From Phycisphaeraceae bacterium (GTDB taxonomy: Bacteria > Planctomycetota > Phycisphaerae > Phycisphaerales > Zrk34), in assembly GCA_028277685.1 (NCBI GenBank), contig JANQFT010000499.1, forward strand, positions 1 to 47,194: DNA of 47,194 bases, written 5' to 3'. Shown in pieces: positions 35,647-43,652 of this stretch (its first letter is position 1; every line of letters starts with the position of its first letter). The position numbers were made by a program, and so were the translations under genes. Below the pieces are notes generated by a model. The model worked only from the letters and a program-made list of their open reading frames with translations. It was not told the origin of the DNA and made no database searches.

Positions 35647-36741
35647 ATGACACGCAAGACTCATCTGCAAGTGATCGCAGGACTACTCGCCGCCTTAACA
35701 CTCAGCACCAGCGCTTTCGCCACGACACCCGCCCAGGCTGTACAGGCCGGGGCCGATCGCGTCGCGGAGGTGCAGCACACCGATGGAAAATGGGGTTGGC
35801 CACTGGTCGCTCCGCCCACATACAGCAATGTGGTTGGCCCGATCGGCCTGGGCCAAATTGATGCATACAAACTGACCAACGATGCAGACCATCTAGCCTC
35901 AGCAACCGCCGCGGGCGATGCACTGGTCGGGCTGACTGCCGACTGGGTAGGCTCGTACAACCCGCTGTTCCTCGTCGAGCTCAGTCAACTGACCGGCAAT
36001 AATGCTTACTTGAATCAAGCGCAGAATTTCTTCAGTCAACTCGACGCCGGCACGTACATGCGCAAGGGCACCCCCACCGACACTGCAGGTTTCATCAGCG
36101 CCGTTCAGGCCGGACGAAGTGGCACCTGGGTGAACCTGCTGCCATGGGATCTCGCTCCACTTGCCGCCGCTGCCGAAGTGGCCGGCACCACCGCACAGAA
36201 AGATGCTTTCGTGCAGGCGATGAAAGACGGCATCGATACGCTCGACAGCAGTTCCCCCTCATCCGTCTACAGCGACACACTCGGCCTGGCCGGTGGTGTG
36301 CTCGGACTGAATTGGCTGAACGAAGACCATGATCCGACCACCGGCAGTTTCGCCACCGCCAACAGCGTGGACGATATGGCCAACATGCTGGCTGCGCTTC
36401 AGAACGCCAACGGTTCGTGGAGCGGGCACAGCACAATCACCAACCCCTCCGCGGGTGATGAAGATTTGCAGATCACCGCTTACGCTGTCCTCGCGCTCGA
36501 CACTGCCAATGATGCCGGCCAGTATGACGATGAAATCATTTCCGCTCATCATTACCTGACCAGCATGCAGAACGTGGATGGCGGTTGGCCCTCCTACCCC
36601 GGTGGCGCGGAATACGCCGAGGTCGACGCCGAAGTGGTATGGGCACTCGCCGCCACGGCCGATGTCCCCGAACCGGCCACGCTTTCGGTGATGGCGCTGA
36701 TGGGACTGGCCACCCTGCGCCGGCGCTATCGCAGCATGTGA
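35647..36741 (+). CDS. PEP-CTERM secreted protein 2, alpha/alpha-toroid (prenyltransferase/squalene-cyclase-like)
   Basis: A 364-residue exported protein. The signal peptide spans about 1-25. The body is a series of helical repeats with the look of the terpenoid-cyclase/prenyltransferase toroid: VAEVQHTDGKWGWPL (about 40), AALQNANGSWSGHS (about 250) and SMQNVDGGWPSYPGG (about 310) are QW-like turns spaced through helical segments such as GQIDAYKLTNDADHL. The C-terminus is VPEPATLSVMAL, a hydrophobic helix and RRRYRSM. GGAGA lies six bases before the ATG. No cyclase DXDD motif is seen, so it more likely binds glycans or proteins at the cell surface than cyclises terpenes. Its tail is nearly identical in DNA to that of the gene at 37734. 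Confidence 0.87.
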   Translation: MTRKTHLQVIAGLLAALTLSTSAFATTPAQAVQAGADRVAEVQHTDGKWGWPLVAPPTYSNVVGPIGLGQIDAYKLTNDADHLASATAAGDALVGLTADWVGSYNPLFLVELSQLTGNNAYLNQAQNFFSQLDAGTYMRKGTPTDTAGFISAVQAGRSGTWVNLLPWDLAPLAAAAEVAGTTAQKDAFVQAMKDGIDTLDSSSPSSVYSDTLGLAGGVLGLNWLNEDHDPTTGSFATANSVDDMANMLAALQNANGSWSGHSTITNPSAGDEDLQITAYAVLALDTANDAGQYDDEIISAHHYLTSMQNVDGGWPSYPGGAEYAEVDAEVVWALAATADVPEPATLSVMALMGLATLRRRYRSM

Positions 36742-36782
36742 TTCAACAAACCGGCAGCACATCGCATCGGTGCGGTGTGCTG

Positions 36783-36803
36783 CTTTCTTTCTTTCTTTCT
36801 TTC
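36783..36803 (+). repeat. Tetranucleotide repeat (CTTT)5 in a 5' leader
   Basis: Five perfect CTTT units occupy 36783-36802, followed by one more C. They end 27 bases before the ATG of PEP-CTERM gene 3 and 12-18 bases before its ribosome site (AGGAG, 36819-36823). Repeats of this kind can slip in replication and alter promoter spacing or leader folding. Confidence 0.7.
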
Positions 36804-36830
36804 ACGACGCCTTGCAACAGGAGACTGAAC

Positions 36831-37667
36831 ATGAAGATGAACCAGAACAATGTCACGATTCTTGCCGTGGCCGGCATGCTGGTGCTGGTCTCCGGACTGA
36901 CCGTGGACGCATCCAACACCGTCTGGAATCAAGGTTTTGAGTCGGATACCAATGGTTGGCTCGATGAGAACAGCGGCTGGGCGGGCACGCTGACCCGTGT
37001 CGCTTCAGGAACTGGAACCCTTGGTGTGGTGTCCAAGTCAGGCTCGCACCACGCAGAGGCAACCCAGACGAACACCGTTGCAGTCGGGGGCACCAGAGGG
37101 CCATTCTCTCGTTTTGATGGTTACCGCGATACCTGGCCCGGTGGCATGACCGCCCAGATCGATGTGTATCTGGATACTTCGTGGGCGGCTGGTGAGGGAT
37201 TTGATTACAGCGTGGCCGCCAACGGGTCGGACAACAACCACGATCAGGATTTCATCTTCCACGTCACCCAGGACACTTCGACCGGCAGCCTGCTGGTCAG
37301 TGGAAGCAACAACACCAACTTCGATCCGCGTGAAGATCTGGAAAACCAGAATCACTATGTCGTCAACAGCAGTGGTTGGTACACCCTGCAACACGTGTTC
37401 ATGGAAGATGGCGATGGGTCGTTCTCCGTGGATATGAACCTGTTGGACAGCAGCGGTACCAAGGTGTTCACAGAGAATCGCCCGATTACCCACAACGGAA
37501 ACGATGTGACGCTCGCGCAACTGGGCGGCAACCGCTACGGCTGGTTCACGAACATCGATATCGCCAACGGTATCGCCATCGACAACCACACGCTGGAGGT
37601 CATCCCCGAACCGACGACGCTGGCGCTGCTGGCGGCGGGCGGCTTGGTGTGGTGGCGGAGACGGTAA
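36831..37667 (+). CDS. PEP-CTERM secreted protein 3
   Basis: A 278-residue exported protein. The N-terminus (about 1-28, ILAVAGMLVLVSGLTVDAS) is a signal peptide. The body begins TVWNQGFESDTNGWLDEN, the opening common to carbohydrate-binding-module-like jelly-roll domains in secreted proteins, and continues with GFDYSVAANGSDNNHDQDFI (about 123) and beta strands. It ends IPEPTTLALLAAGGLVWW and RRR. The ATG at 36831 is preceded by CAGGAG. It is downstream of a (CTTT)5 repeat. A role in binding surface glycan is plausible but not shown. Confidence 0.87.
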   Translation: MKMNQNNVTILAVAGMLVLVSGLTVDASNTVWNQGFESDTNGWLDENSGWAGTLTRVASGTGTLGVVSKSGSHHAEATQTNTVAVGGTRGPFSRFDGYRDTWPGGMTAQIDVYLDTSWAAGEGFDYSVAANGSDNNHDQDFIFHVTQDTSTGSLLVSGSNNTNFDPREDLENQNHYVVNSSGWYTLQHVFMEDGDGSFSVDMNLLDSSGTKVFTENRPITHNGNDVTLAQLGGNRYGWFTNIDIANGIAIDNHTLEVIPEPTTLALLAAGGLVWWRRR

Positions 37668-37733
37668 CGCCATCGAGAGAAGTGACTGAGGCAGCCTTCA
37701 CGATTCAGAAATTCACCATGAAGGAGAAACGCC

Positions 37734-38639
37734 ATGAAATGCTTCACGATAGCGCTGCTGCTGGTTCACGCCGCAGCCACAGCCGCCCTTGCGGCAAACG
37801 TAACGGGTGACCCGTCGGCCGATACCGGATGGGCGTTGGCCGGCCATTCCCTTGCCCAAGGCACCCACGCCAAGGGCAGCGCGAACTACGGCTACGACGC
37901 CTACGGCGCGGGCTTCGCGATCGCGGCCAACTCGAACCTGCAGATTACCGATACCAACGATACGTCACTGTCGTGGTTGGTCGGGGACACAGTCTTGGGT
38001 GTGGGGGGCAAATTTCGTTCCATCACCGCGGCCGAGGCTGGCTGGGCCAGCATCACGGGCGGCGCCATCAACGGCTTGTTGCCGACCACCTCGCCGCATA
38101 GCGGGCCGAAGCTGCAGGCCAAGTTCGGTACCAGTGATGCCACGTGGTACGCCAGCACGACCGCTCCCAACGGCGGCAACGGAAACAGCAGTTCCAGCAG
38201 TGGTGGTGGACGCGTGCAAGTGCGCAGTTCCGCCTACTTCCAGTCGGGCACACCTCACCCGGACCAGGAACTGAGCGCCCCGTGGACATGGGACGGCCAC
38301 TCCGGACAGGTGCTTGTTCTGGAAGAAGACGGGCACATCGCCTGGGACGGGCCCATCACACCGGACAAGCACGTGGCACGGATGATCTGGCAATGGGATA
38401 CCAACGCCAATCGCCTGTCCAGTTGGCAGCTGCTACTCAACGTATCGCTGCTAGAGCGGCTTGCCCCCGACAATTACAACGGGTTGTTCCCGGCGGTTGG
38501 CGATATGGCCGTGATGACCGTGCAGGACAACAACTCAAGCTACACCGATGCCCTGGTCACCACCGTCCCCGAACCGGCCACACTTTCGGTGATGGCGCTG
38601 ATGGGTCTGGCAACCCTGCGCCGACGCAAGCATCGCTGA
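37734..38639 (+). CDS. PEP-CTERM secreted protein 4
   Basis: A 301-residue exported protein. It has a signal peptide at about 1-20 (CFTIALLLVHAAATAALA) and a domain of unknown function rich in Gly, Ser and Thr, with a low-complexity NGGNGNSSSSSGGG stretch at about 144. TWDGHSGQVLVLEEDGHIAW follows at about 186. The sorting tail starts VPEPATLSVMAL and ends LRRRKHR. AAGGAG lies seven bases before the ATG. The tail coding DNA matches that of the gene at 35647 at 58 of 62 positions, with only synonymous changes. I do not recognise the body. Confidence 0.86.
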   Translation: MKCFTIALLLVHAAATAALAANVTGDPSADTGWALAGHSLAQGTHAKGSANYGYDAYGAGFAIAANSNLQITDTNDTSLSWLVGDTVLGVGGKFRSITAAEAGWASITGGAINGLLPTTSPHSGPKLQAKFGTSDATWYASTTAPNGGNGNSSSSSGGGRVQVRSSAYFQSGTPHPDQELSAPWTWDGHSGQVLVLEEDGHIAWDGPITPDKHVARMIWQWDTNANRLSSWQLLLNVSLLERLAPDNYNGLFPAVGDMAVMTVQDNNSSYTDALVTTVPEPATLSVMALMGLATLRRRKHR

Positions 38640-38663
38640 ATCCAAATGGGGACCTGCAACGCA

Positions 38664-38685
38664 ATGTGTCGGGAACCTGACACAT
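38664..38685 (+). other. Stem-loop between PEP-CTERM genes 4 and 5
   Basis: ATGTGTC (38664-38670) and GACACAT (38679-38685) pair around eight bases, 25 bases after the stop of the preceding gene. It could end or protect that transcript. No T run follows. Confidence 0.4.
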
Positions 38686-38738
38686 CAAGCCATATGCATA
38701 CGACATCCATCTGAACGGACGATGGAAGGAGAATTTCG

Positions 38739-39641
38739 ATGAAGGTCACAACCATCTCAATCGCGGCGCTAGCCTGCTTGGTGAGTACCGCATTCGCCAG
38801 TGAGTTCAACGGCCAATCAGACCATCAACGTGATGACCTGGGCTACTACTACATGATGACCGGTGGCCTGTTCCCTACCGGCACCACGCCCAACGGCGAC
38901 AACGCTTCCGGCGGCACGTTCCGTTTCCTCACCGATTCGCCCGATTGGGGTAGCTATCCCATGGGAACATGGAACAAGGACGACTGGTTCCCGGATAACG
39001 CCAGCTACGCCGTTACCCTCAAGAACAGCGGGAGCATTGTCTACGATAACAACGGCATCGAAACAGGCAACCACGGCACGTATTACGACGCTCAGGTCGA
39101 TCCCGGCCCAGCCACCAACGCCAACCCAAAAGATCAGGTTACCAGTGCCGATAAGCCCGGCCTCTACCGCGGCTACTCGATGTCCAACAACTTCGACTGG
39201 ATCTACGCCGGTTACTTCAAGCTGACTGAAGATACCACCATCGATACCGTCATCGGATACTACGATGAGAACTCAGGCTTCGATTCCAGTTCGCCGCTGA
39301 TCCAGTTCGATATGAACATCTGGTCCGCCGTGCAGGATAACCCCGCGGGCAATCCAAACAGTTGGATGCCTTCGGTGGCCAGTTTCACCGGCGACGTCTT
39401 GTCAGCCAAGTCCACCCCCGGCACGCTGGCATGGTCGGACACCGGCGTCGATCGCATTTTCGGTGATGACTTCAGCAACGCGCATGATGACATCTTCCGG
39501 CTGACCTTCGCGTTGGATACCCCGATGACCTTGCCTGCGGGAACCTACTTTTTCAGCCATGACGCGGAAATCATCCCCGAACCGGCCACCTGCACGCTGC
39601 TTGGTCTGGCGGGATTAGCCCTGCTGCATCGCAGGCGATAG
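38739..39641 (+). CDS. PEP-CTERM secreted protein 5
   Basis: A 300-residue exported protein. A signal peptide (about 1-20) is followed by a beta-rich domain abundant in Asp, Asn and aromatic residues, with GYYYMMTGGLFPTGTTPNGD (about 35) and FDWIYAGYFKLTEDTTIDTV (about 151). The tail is IPEPATCTLLGLAGLALL and HRRR. AAGGAG lies seven bases before the ATG. It is the last of the four-gene plus-strand run and is followed by an inverted repeat and the XylR-like regulator. The function is unknown; it is probably displayed or released at the cell surface. Confidence 0.87.
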   Translation: MKVTTISIAALACLVSTAFASEFNGQSDHQRDDLGYYYMMTGGLFPTGTTPNGDNASGGTFRFLTDSPDWGSYPMGTWNKDDWFPDNASYAVTLKNSGSIVYDNNGIETGNHGTYYDAQVDPGPATNANPKDQVTSADKPGLYRGYSMSNNFDWIYAGYFKLTEDTTIDTVIGYYDENSGFDSSSPLIQFDMNIWSAVQDNPAGNPNSWMPSVASFTGDVLSAKSTPGTLAWSDTGVDRIFGDDFSNAHDDIFRLTFALDTPMTLPAGTYFFSHDAEIIPEPATCTLLGLAGLALLHRRR

Positions 39642-39671
39642 ATTTTCGAAGGATGCACGAACAGGTTTTTG

Positions 39672-39704
39672 TGTCAAGCCTTGCAGATTAGCTCGGGCTT
39701 GACA
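39672..39704 (+). promoter_or_regulatory. Inverted repeat with -35-like TTGACA, possible operator
   Basis: TGTCAAGCC (39672-39680) and GGCTTGACA (39696-39704) are perfect 9-bp inverted copies with a 15-base centre, about two DNA turns apart centre to centre. The right arm contains a consensus -35 TTGACA at 39699-39704, but only a poor -10 follows 17 bases on. A second small dyad, CACTTG/CAAGTG, lies at 39777-39794. The position 157 bases before the regulator start suggests self-control, or a stem-loop ending the PEP-CTERM transcript. Confidence 0.45.
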
Positions 39705-39860
39705 GCATTTTCATAACGATTTAACGAATCTCACATTTGTTCATAATTCCCCCATTTACGTCCGCACACTGTTTTGCACTTGCCCGCTCAAGTGGGCCGA
39801 AGTAGCGTAACTTCAGAGTTGGAGCCGTTTCTGGGGCTTTTGAGTCGGGGGTGTTTCCCT

Positions 39861-41066
39861 GTGAAGTCTCCGTTAATCGGTGTGGGTTTACCGCGTTGGC
39901 GTGATGCAACCGTGCGGGTGTATGAAGGCATCATGGCTGCTGCAAGGCGGCACAATTGTCGTACACAATTACTGGGTTACTACCATCCTTCGCAGTTGCT
40001 GCAAAGGGTTGACGAAGTCGATCTGCAAGGCCTGATCCTCTTTGCTCCCCTTGAGATGGGCCAACGCATTGCCGAGAAGCTCAAACCTTCCTGTGCCACC
40101 GTCTCACTCACGCTGGAACTGGACCCACTCGGTTGGCCCACGGTTTGGCTGGATATCGATGCCGCGATGCGCGTGGCCGTGCGTCATCTGCGCCGTGTGG
40201 GATTTTCCCGCTTTGCCTTCGCCGGTTGGAGCGGCATACGCACCGGCGATCAATTCGCCAAAACATTCATTCAGGTCACGCATGACCAAGCGCCGATGTG
40301 GTCTGGCCCATATCCCTTCAACGCGGCCGACCTGGAAAACACCGAGCAAGCCATCCCCGTAGATCTGGCAAACTGGCTCAGCACGCTCGAACACCCGCTG
40401 GGTGTGGTGACTATGGATGAGCAGGTGTCCGCAAGCCTCACCCGGGCATGCGATCGTGCGGGCCTGAAGATTCCCCAAGATATCGGTGTGGTCAGCCTGT
40501 GTGACGACTTGCGTTGCGCCGCGGATGTGCCGCCGGTCACCGCGGTGGAGATGCCGTTCTTCGAGATGGGCGAGAACGCCGTCGAACAGATCGCGCGCAT
40601 GCTCAACGGCAACCAGCCTGATCGGATGACCACGTTGCCGGTGGACGATGTTATCGCACGCGCCTCCACCGGTATGGCCGACGATGAAGCCATCAGCCTG
40701 GCCGACGCCGTTCGCTTCATTAAGGAGCGCGCCTGCCACGGTGTCACCGTCGACGATGTGTTGCAACACGTGCACACCCTGTCGCGCACCAAACTGTACG
40801 AACTGTTCAATCAACGCGTGGGTCGATCACCCGCCACCGAAATTCGCCGTGTGCGGCTTGAACAGGCCTGCCGCCTGCTGCGCGAAACCCGCCACCCCGT
40901 TGCCGAAGTCGCCCGCCAAAGCGGCTTCGCCCATAGCCGACACTTCAGCACCATCTTCCATCACTACATGGGTATCACCCCCACCGCCTACCGCAGTCTT
41001 CCCGAGGATGAATGTGTTCACATCATGCCGCAGGTGGAGGCGAGCAAAATGTCGAATGACGAATAA
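39861..41066 (+). CDS. XylR-like transcriptional regulator (LacI-type sensor plus AraC HTH)
   Basis: A protein of about 401 residues with the XylR plan: an N-terminal periplasmic-binding-protein-like sugar sensor (about 1-270) fused to a C-terminal AraC-type double HTH (about 290-390). The sensor has IGVGLPRWRDATVRVYEGIM and IPQDIGVVSLCDD, the latter typical of LacI-type sensors. The HTH has RVRLEQACRLLRETRHPVAE and SGFAHSRHFSTIFHHYMG. The GTG at 39861 follows a G-rich ribosome site and gives the length of E. coli XylR. A TTG at 39774 would add 29 residues. With xylose-forming enzymes (UXS) and a beta-glucosidase in the window, a pentose or similar sugar is a likely ligand. Confidence 0.88.
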   Translation: MKSPLIGVGLPRWRDATVRVYEGIMAAARRHNCRTQLLGYYHPSQLLQRVDEVDLQGLILFAPLEMGQRIAEKLKPSCATVSLTLELDPLGWPTVWLDIDAAMRVAVRHLRRVGFSRFAFAGWSGIRTGDQFAKTFIQVTHDQAPMWSGPYPFNAADLENTEQAIPVDLANWLSTLEHPLGVVTMDEQVSASLTRACDRAGLKIPQDIGVVSLCDDLRCAADVPPVTAVEMPFFEMGENAVEQIARMLNGNQPDRMTTLPVDDVIARASTGMADDEAISLADAVRFIKERACHGVTVDDVLQHVHTLSRTKLYELFNQRVGRSPATEIRRVRLEQACRLLRETRHPVAEVARQSGFAHSRHFSTIFHHYMGITPTAYRSLPEDECVHIMPQVEASKMSNDE

Positions 41067-41070
41067 CAAC

Positions 41071-41106
41071 CCCTTCTCCCTCGAGGGAGAGGGCCGGGGT
41101 GAGGGT
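41071..41106. repeat. REP-type extragenic palindrome
   Basis: The 16-bp palindrome TCTCCCTCGAGGGAGA (41075-41090) sits in a CCCTTCTC... context followed by GGGGTGAGGGT (41096-41106). This is a widespread bacterial repetitive extragenic element. The same GGGGTGAGGGT tail recurs at 46675-46685. Confidence 0.65.
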
Positions 41107-41231
41107 GAATCTCCAGCCGCGATGTGCCATGCTCCGTGACCAGTTGTAGGTCATTAGACATTCCCCTCACATTCGTCGTTCTTCATCAATCATTCCACAC
41201 TACAATTGCTCCTTCAAGAGGAGCGAACCCC

Positions 41232-43034
41232 ATGCCGCCCGAAGCTTGGATGGCCATCAGCATTGTTGCCCTGGTTGTGATCGTTCTTGCGTTCACACGC
41301 TTCGCCGCCGATGTGGTGCTGACCGGCGCGCTCACGTTGCTGATGGTGGTTCCCATCCCCACCGACGATGGCTGGCGCATGGGCATCCTCACCATTGACC
41401 AGGCGCTGGCCGGATTGAGTAACCCCGCCATGGTGACCGTGGCTGTGCTGTTCGTCGTCGTCACCGGCATGCGCGACACCGGTGGCCTGCAGTGGGTGGT
41501 CCATCGCATTCTCGGCAGACCCAATTCCATCGCCATCGCCCAGGCGCGAGTGATTGGCCCGGTCCTCATCCTCTCCGCCTTTCTCAACAACACGCCCGTC
41601 GTCGCCATGATGATTCCCGCCATCCACGAATGGGCACGCAAACTCAAACTCAGCGTCAGCAAGTTCATGATCCCCCTCAGCTACGCCGCCATCCTCGGCG
41701 GACTCTGCACGCTCATCGGCACCAGCACCAACCTCGTCGTGAACGGCCTCATCACCGAAACGCTTGGCAAAGAACACGCGCTGGCCATGTTTGATATCGC
41801 ATGGGTGGGCCTGCCCTGCGCCGTCGCCGGGGTGATCTACCTGCTCATCTTCAGCCGATGGCTCCTGCCCGAGCGCCAAAGCGCTGCCGCCGCCATGAGC
41901 AATCCCCGTGAATACACCGTCGAAATGCTCGTCGAACCGGACGGCCCCCTCGTCGGCAAGAACATCGAACAAGCCGGCCTCCGCCATCTGCCCGGCATGT
42001 ACCTGATGGAAATCGAACGACACGGCGACCTCATCACTGCTGTCGGGCCGGACGAAACCTTGCGCAACAACGACCGACTCGTCTTCGTCGGCGTGGTCGA
42101 TTCCGTGGTCGACCTCCAGAAAATCCGTGGTCTCATCCCCGCCACCGAACAGGTGTTCAAGCTCCAGGGCCAACGTTCGCGACGTACTCTCATTGAGGCC
42201 GTGGTTTCCAACACCTGCCCGATGGTGGGCCAATCGATTCGCGATGGCCGCTTCCGCAGCACCTACGGCGCGGTCGTCATTGCCGTGGCCCGCAATGGTG
42301 AACGGCTCAACCAGAAAATCGGTGACATCGTCCTTCGCGCCGGCGACACCCTGCTGCTCGAAGCGATGCCCGCCTTCGCCGCACAACAACGCAACAGCCG
42401 CGACTTCTATCTGGTGAGTGAACTGTCCGATTCCGCGCCGCCGCGCCACGAAAAGGCGATCGTCGCCGTGATCATTCTCGCCGGCATGGTGATTACCGCC
42501 GCCATGGGTTGGCTCAGCATGCTCGTCGCTGCGCTGTTGGCCGGCGGGTTGATGATCTTCACGCGCTGCTGCAGCACCAGTGCCGCGCGGCGCAGTGTCG
42601 ATTGGTCGGTGCTCATCGTCATTGCCGCAGCGTTCGGGTTGGGTCGCGCGCTCGATGTCACCGGCGCCGCCAATGCCATTGCGCATCAACTGATCAACCT
42701 CGCCGGCGAACACCCCTGGCTCGTGCTCGCTGCGATTTACCTGCTGACCGCGCTGTTCACTGAACTCATCACCAACAACGCCGCCGCCGTGTTGATGTTC
42801 CCCATCGCTTTGGCTACCGCGACCGACCTGAACGTGCAGCCGATGCCGTTTGTCATCACCATCATGATCGCCGCCAGCGCCAGCTTCGCCACGCCTCTCG
42901 GCTACCAGACCAACCTCATGGTCTACGGCCCCGGCGGCTACCGCTACACCGATTACCTCCGCATCGGCCTGCCCCTCAACGCCATCATGGCCACCATCAC
43001 CATCACCCTCGTCCCCCACATCTGGCCCTTCTGA
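41232..43034 (+). CDS. SLC13/DASS-family anion permease with two RCK_C domains
   Basis: A 600-residue transporter. Two membrane halves (about 1-210 and about 395-600) flank two cytosolic TrkA-C (RCK_C) domains. The first RCK_C spans about 225-300 (EYTVEMLVEPDGPLVGKNIE) and the second about 312-385 (CPMVGQSIRDGRFRSTYGAV). Substrate-site signatures are FLNNTPVVAMMIPAIHEWA with GTSTNLVVNGL in the first half, and TELITNNAAAVLMFPIALA with ATPLGYQTNLMVYGPGGY in the second. This group includes sulfate and dicarboxylate carriers of cyanobacteria and algae, so sulfate is a reasonable guess beside the ATP sulfurylase of the window. The ATG at 41232 has GAGGAG upstream. Confidence 0.93.
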   Translation: MPPEAWMAISIVALVVIVLAFTRFAADVVLTGALTLLMVVPIPTDDGWRMGILTIDQALAGLSNPAMVTVAVLFVVVTGMRDTGGLQWVVHRILGRPNSIAIAQARVIGPVLILSAFLNNTPVVAMMIPAIHEWARKLKLSVSKFMIPLSYAAILGGLCTLIGTSTNLVVNGLITETLGKEHALAMFDIAWVGLPCAVAGVIYLLIFSRWLLPERQSAAAAMSNPREYTVEMLVEPDGPLVGKNIEQAGLRHLPGMYLMEIERHGDLITAVGPDETLRNNDRLVFVGVVDSVVDLQKIRGLIPATEQVFKLQGQRSRRTLIEAVVSNTCPMVGQSIRDGRFRSTYGAVVIAVARNGERLNQKIGDIVLRAGDTLLLEAMPAFAAQQRNSRDFYLVSELSDSAPPRHEKAIVAVIILAGMVITAAMGWLSMLVAALLAGGLMIFTRCCSTSAARRSVDWSVLIVIAAAFGLGRALDVTGAANAIAHQLINLAGEHPWLVLAAIYLLTALFTELITNNAAAVLMFPIALATATDLNVQPMPFVITIMIAASASFATPLGYQTNLMVYGPGGYRYTDYLRIGLPLNAIMATITITLVPHIWPF

Positions 43035-43046
43035 CTCATACGAAGT

Positions 43047-43065
43047 AACGCGACGAAGTCGCGTT
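43047..43065. terminator. Perfect hairpin after the permease gene
   Basis: AACGCGAC (43047-43054) and GTCGCGTT (43058-43065) pair with a GAA loop, 13 bases after the permease stop and just before the GNAT gene. It lacks a T run, so it may be a REP-type element or an mRNA-end stabiliser. Confidence 0.45.
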
Positions 43066-43081
43066 GCGCTTAGTGAACGAC

Positions 43082-43522
43082 ATGCCCCCCACCATCATCG
43101 AACGCAACACCACCGACGCCGAATACACCCGCATGATGCAGGGCTTCACCGAACACAGCCAACTGCACGGCAACCCTCCCGAAAAGTCAGAACGTTTCGG
43201 CTTCGTCGCCCTCGATGGCGACACCTTCATCGGCTGTTCCAGCGGAATGGCCTACCTCAACGCCGACCGATACTGCGATTGGTTCTACCTGTCCGACCTG
43301 TTCGTCGAGCAACCCCACCGAGGCGCCGGACTCGGCCGCACACTCCTGACCCAACTCGAACAACGCATCGCCGGCCTCGGCATCACCCACATCTGGACCT
43401 GGACCGCCGGCCACGAAGCCCCCGGCTTCTACCAGAAAATGGGCTACCAAACCTTCTTCGAAATGCCCAACTACTACACCAACCACCACCCCCGCATCGG
43501 CCTGTTCAAAAAATTTCCCTGA
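43082..43522 (+). CDS. GNAT family N-acetyltransferase
   Basis: A 146-residue acetyltransferase. The acetyl-CoA-binding motif A is QPHRGAGLGRTLLTQLEQRI (about 77-96). It is preceded by the strand YLSDLFV and followed by APGFYQKMGYQTFFEMP, motif B, where the family usually has a catalytic or CoA-stacking Tyr. The acceptor may be a small amine or a protein terminus and cannot be inferred. No ribosome site is visible. The ATG at 43082 is used; a GTG at 43073 and a TTG at 43064 are alternatives. It follows the permease by 47 bases across a hairpin. Confidence 0.9.
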   Translation: MPPTIIERNTTDAEYTRMMQGFTEHSQLHGNPPEKSERFGFVALDGDTFIGCSSGMAYLNADRYCDWFYLSDLFVEQPHRGAGLGRTLLTQLEQRIAGLGITHIWTWTAGHEAPGFYQKMGYQTFFEMPNYYTNHHPRIGLFKKFP

Positions 43523-43531
43523 CAAGCGTCG

Positions 43532-43572
43532 CAGGTCCGGGCCTGCTGTACAGACCGGGCAGACAGGACCTG
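43532..43572. terminator. Interrupted stem-loop after the GNAT gene
   Basis: CAGGTCC (43532-43538) pairs with GGACCTG (43566-43572), and inside it CTGC (43543-43546) pairs with GCAG (43559-43562). It lies 10 bases after the GNAT stop and before the promoter-like element of the next operon, as expected for a transcript boundary. There is no T run. Confidence 0.35.
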
Positions 43573-43613
43573 TACACACACATGGGTGCTGCCCCCCCGC
43601 TAGTACAATGCCG

Positions 43614-43619
43614 TATAAT
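43614..43619 (+). promoter_or_regulatory. Consensus -10 hexamer before the phospholipid operon
   Basis: TATAAT at 43614-43619 is a perfect -10 element, 34 bases before the start of the EamA/SMR-like gene. No good -35 hexamer lies 16-18 bases upstream, so activation or an extended element would be needed. Confidence 0.4.
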
Positions 43620-43652
43620 TCCATCGTGCAGGTTGCGTGATAGGGGTATGGC

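Noticed and set aside
41214-43019. 601-codon open frame on the minus strand opposite the SLC13 permease
   Set aside because: Its translation is dominated by His, Gly, Asp and Glu repeats typical of the antisense of a GC-rich membrane protein gene, and the plus-strand permease is unmistakable.
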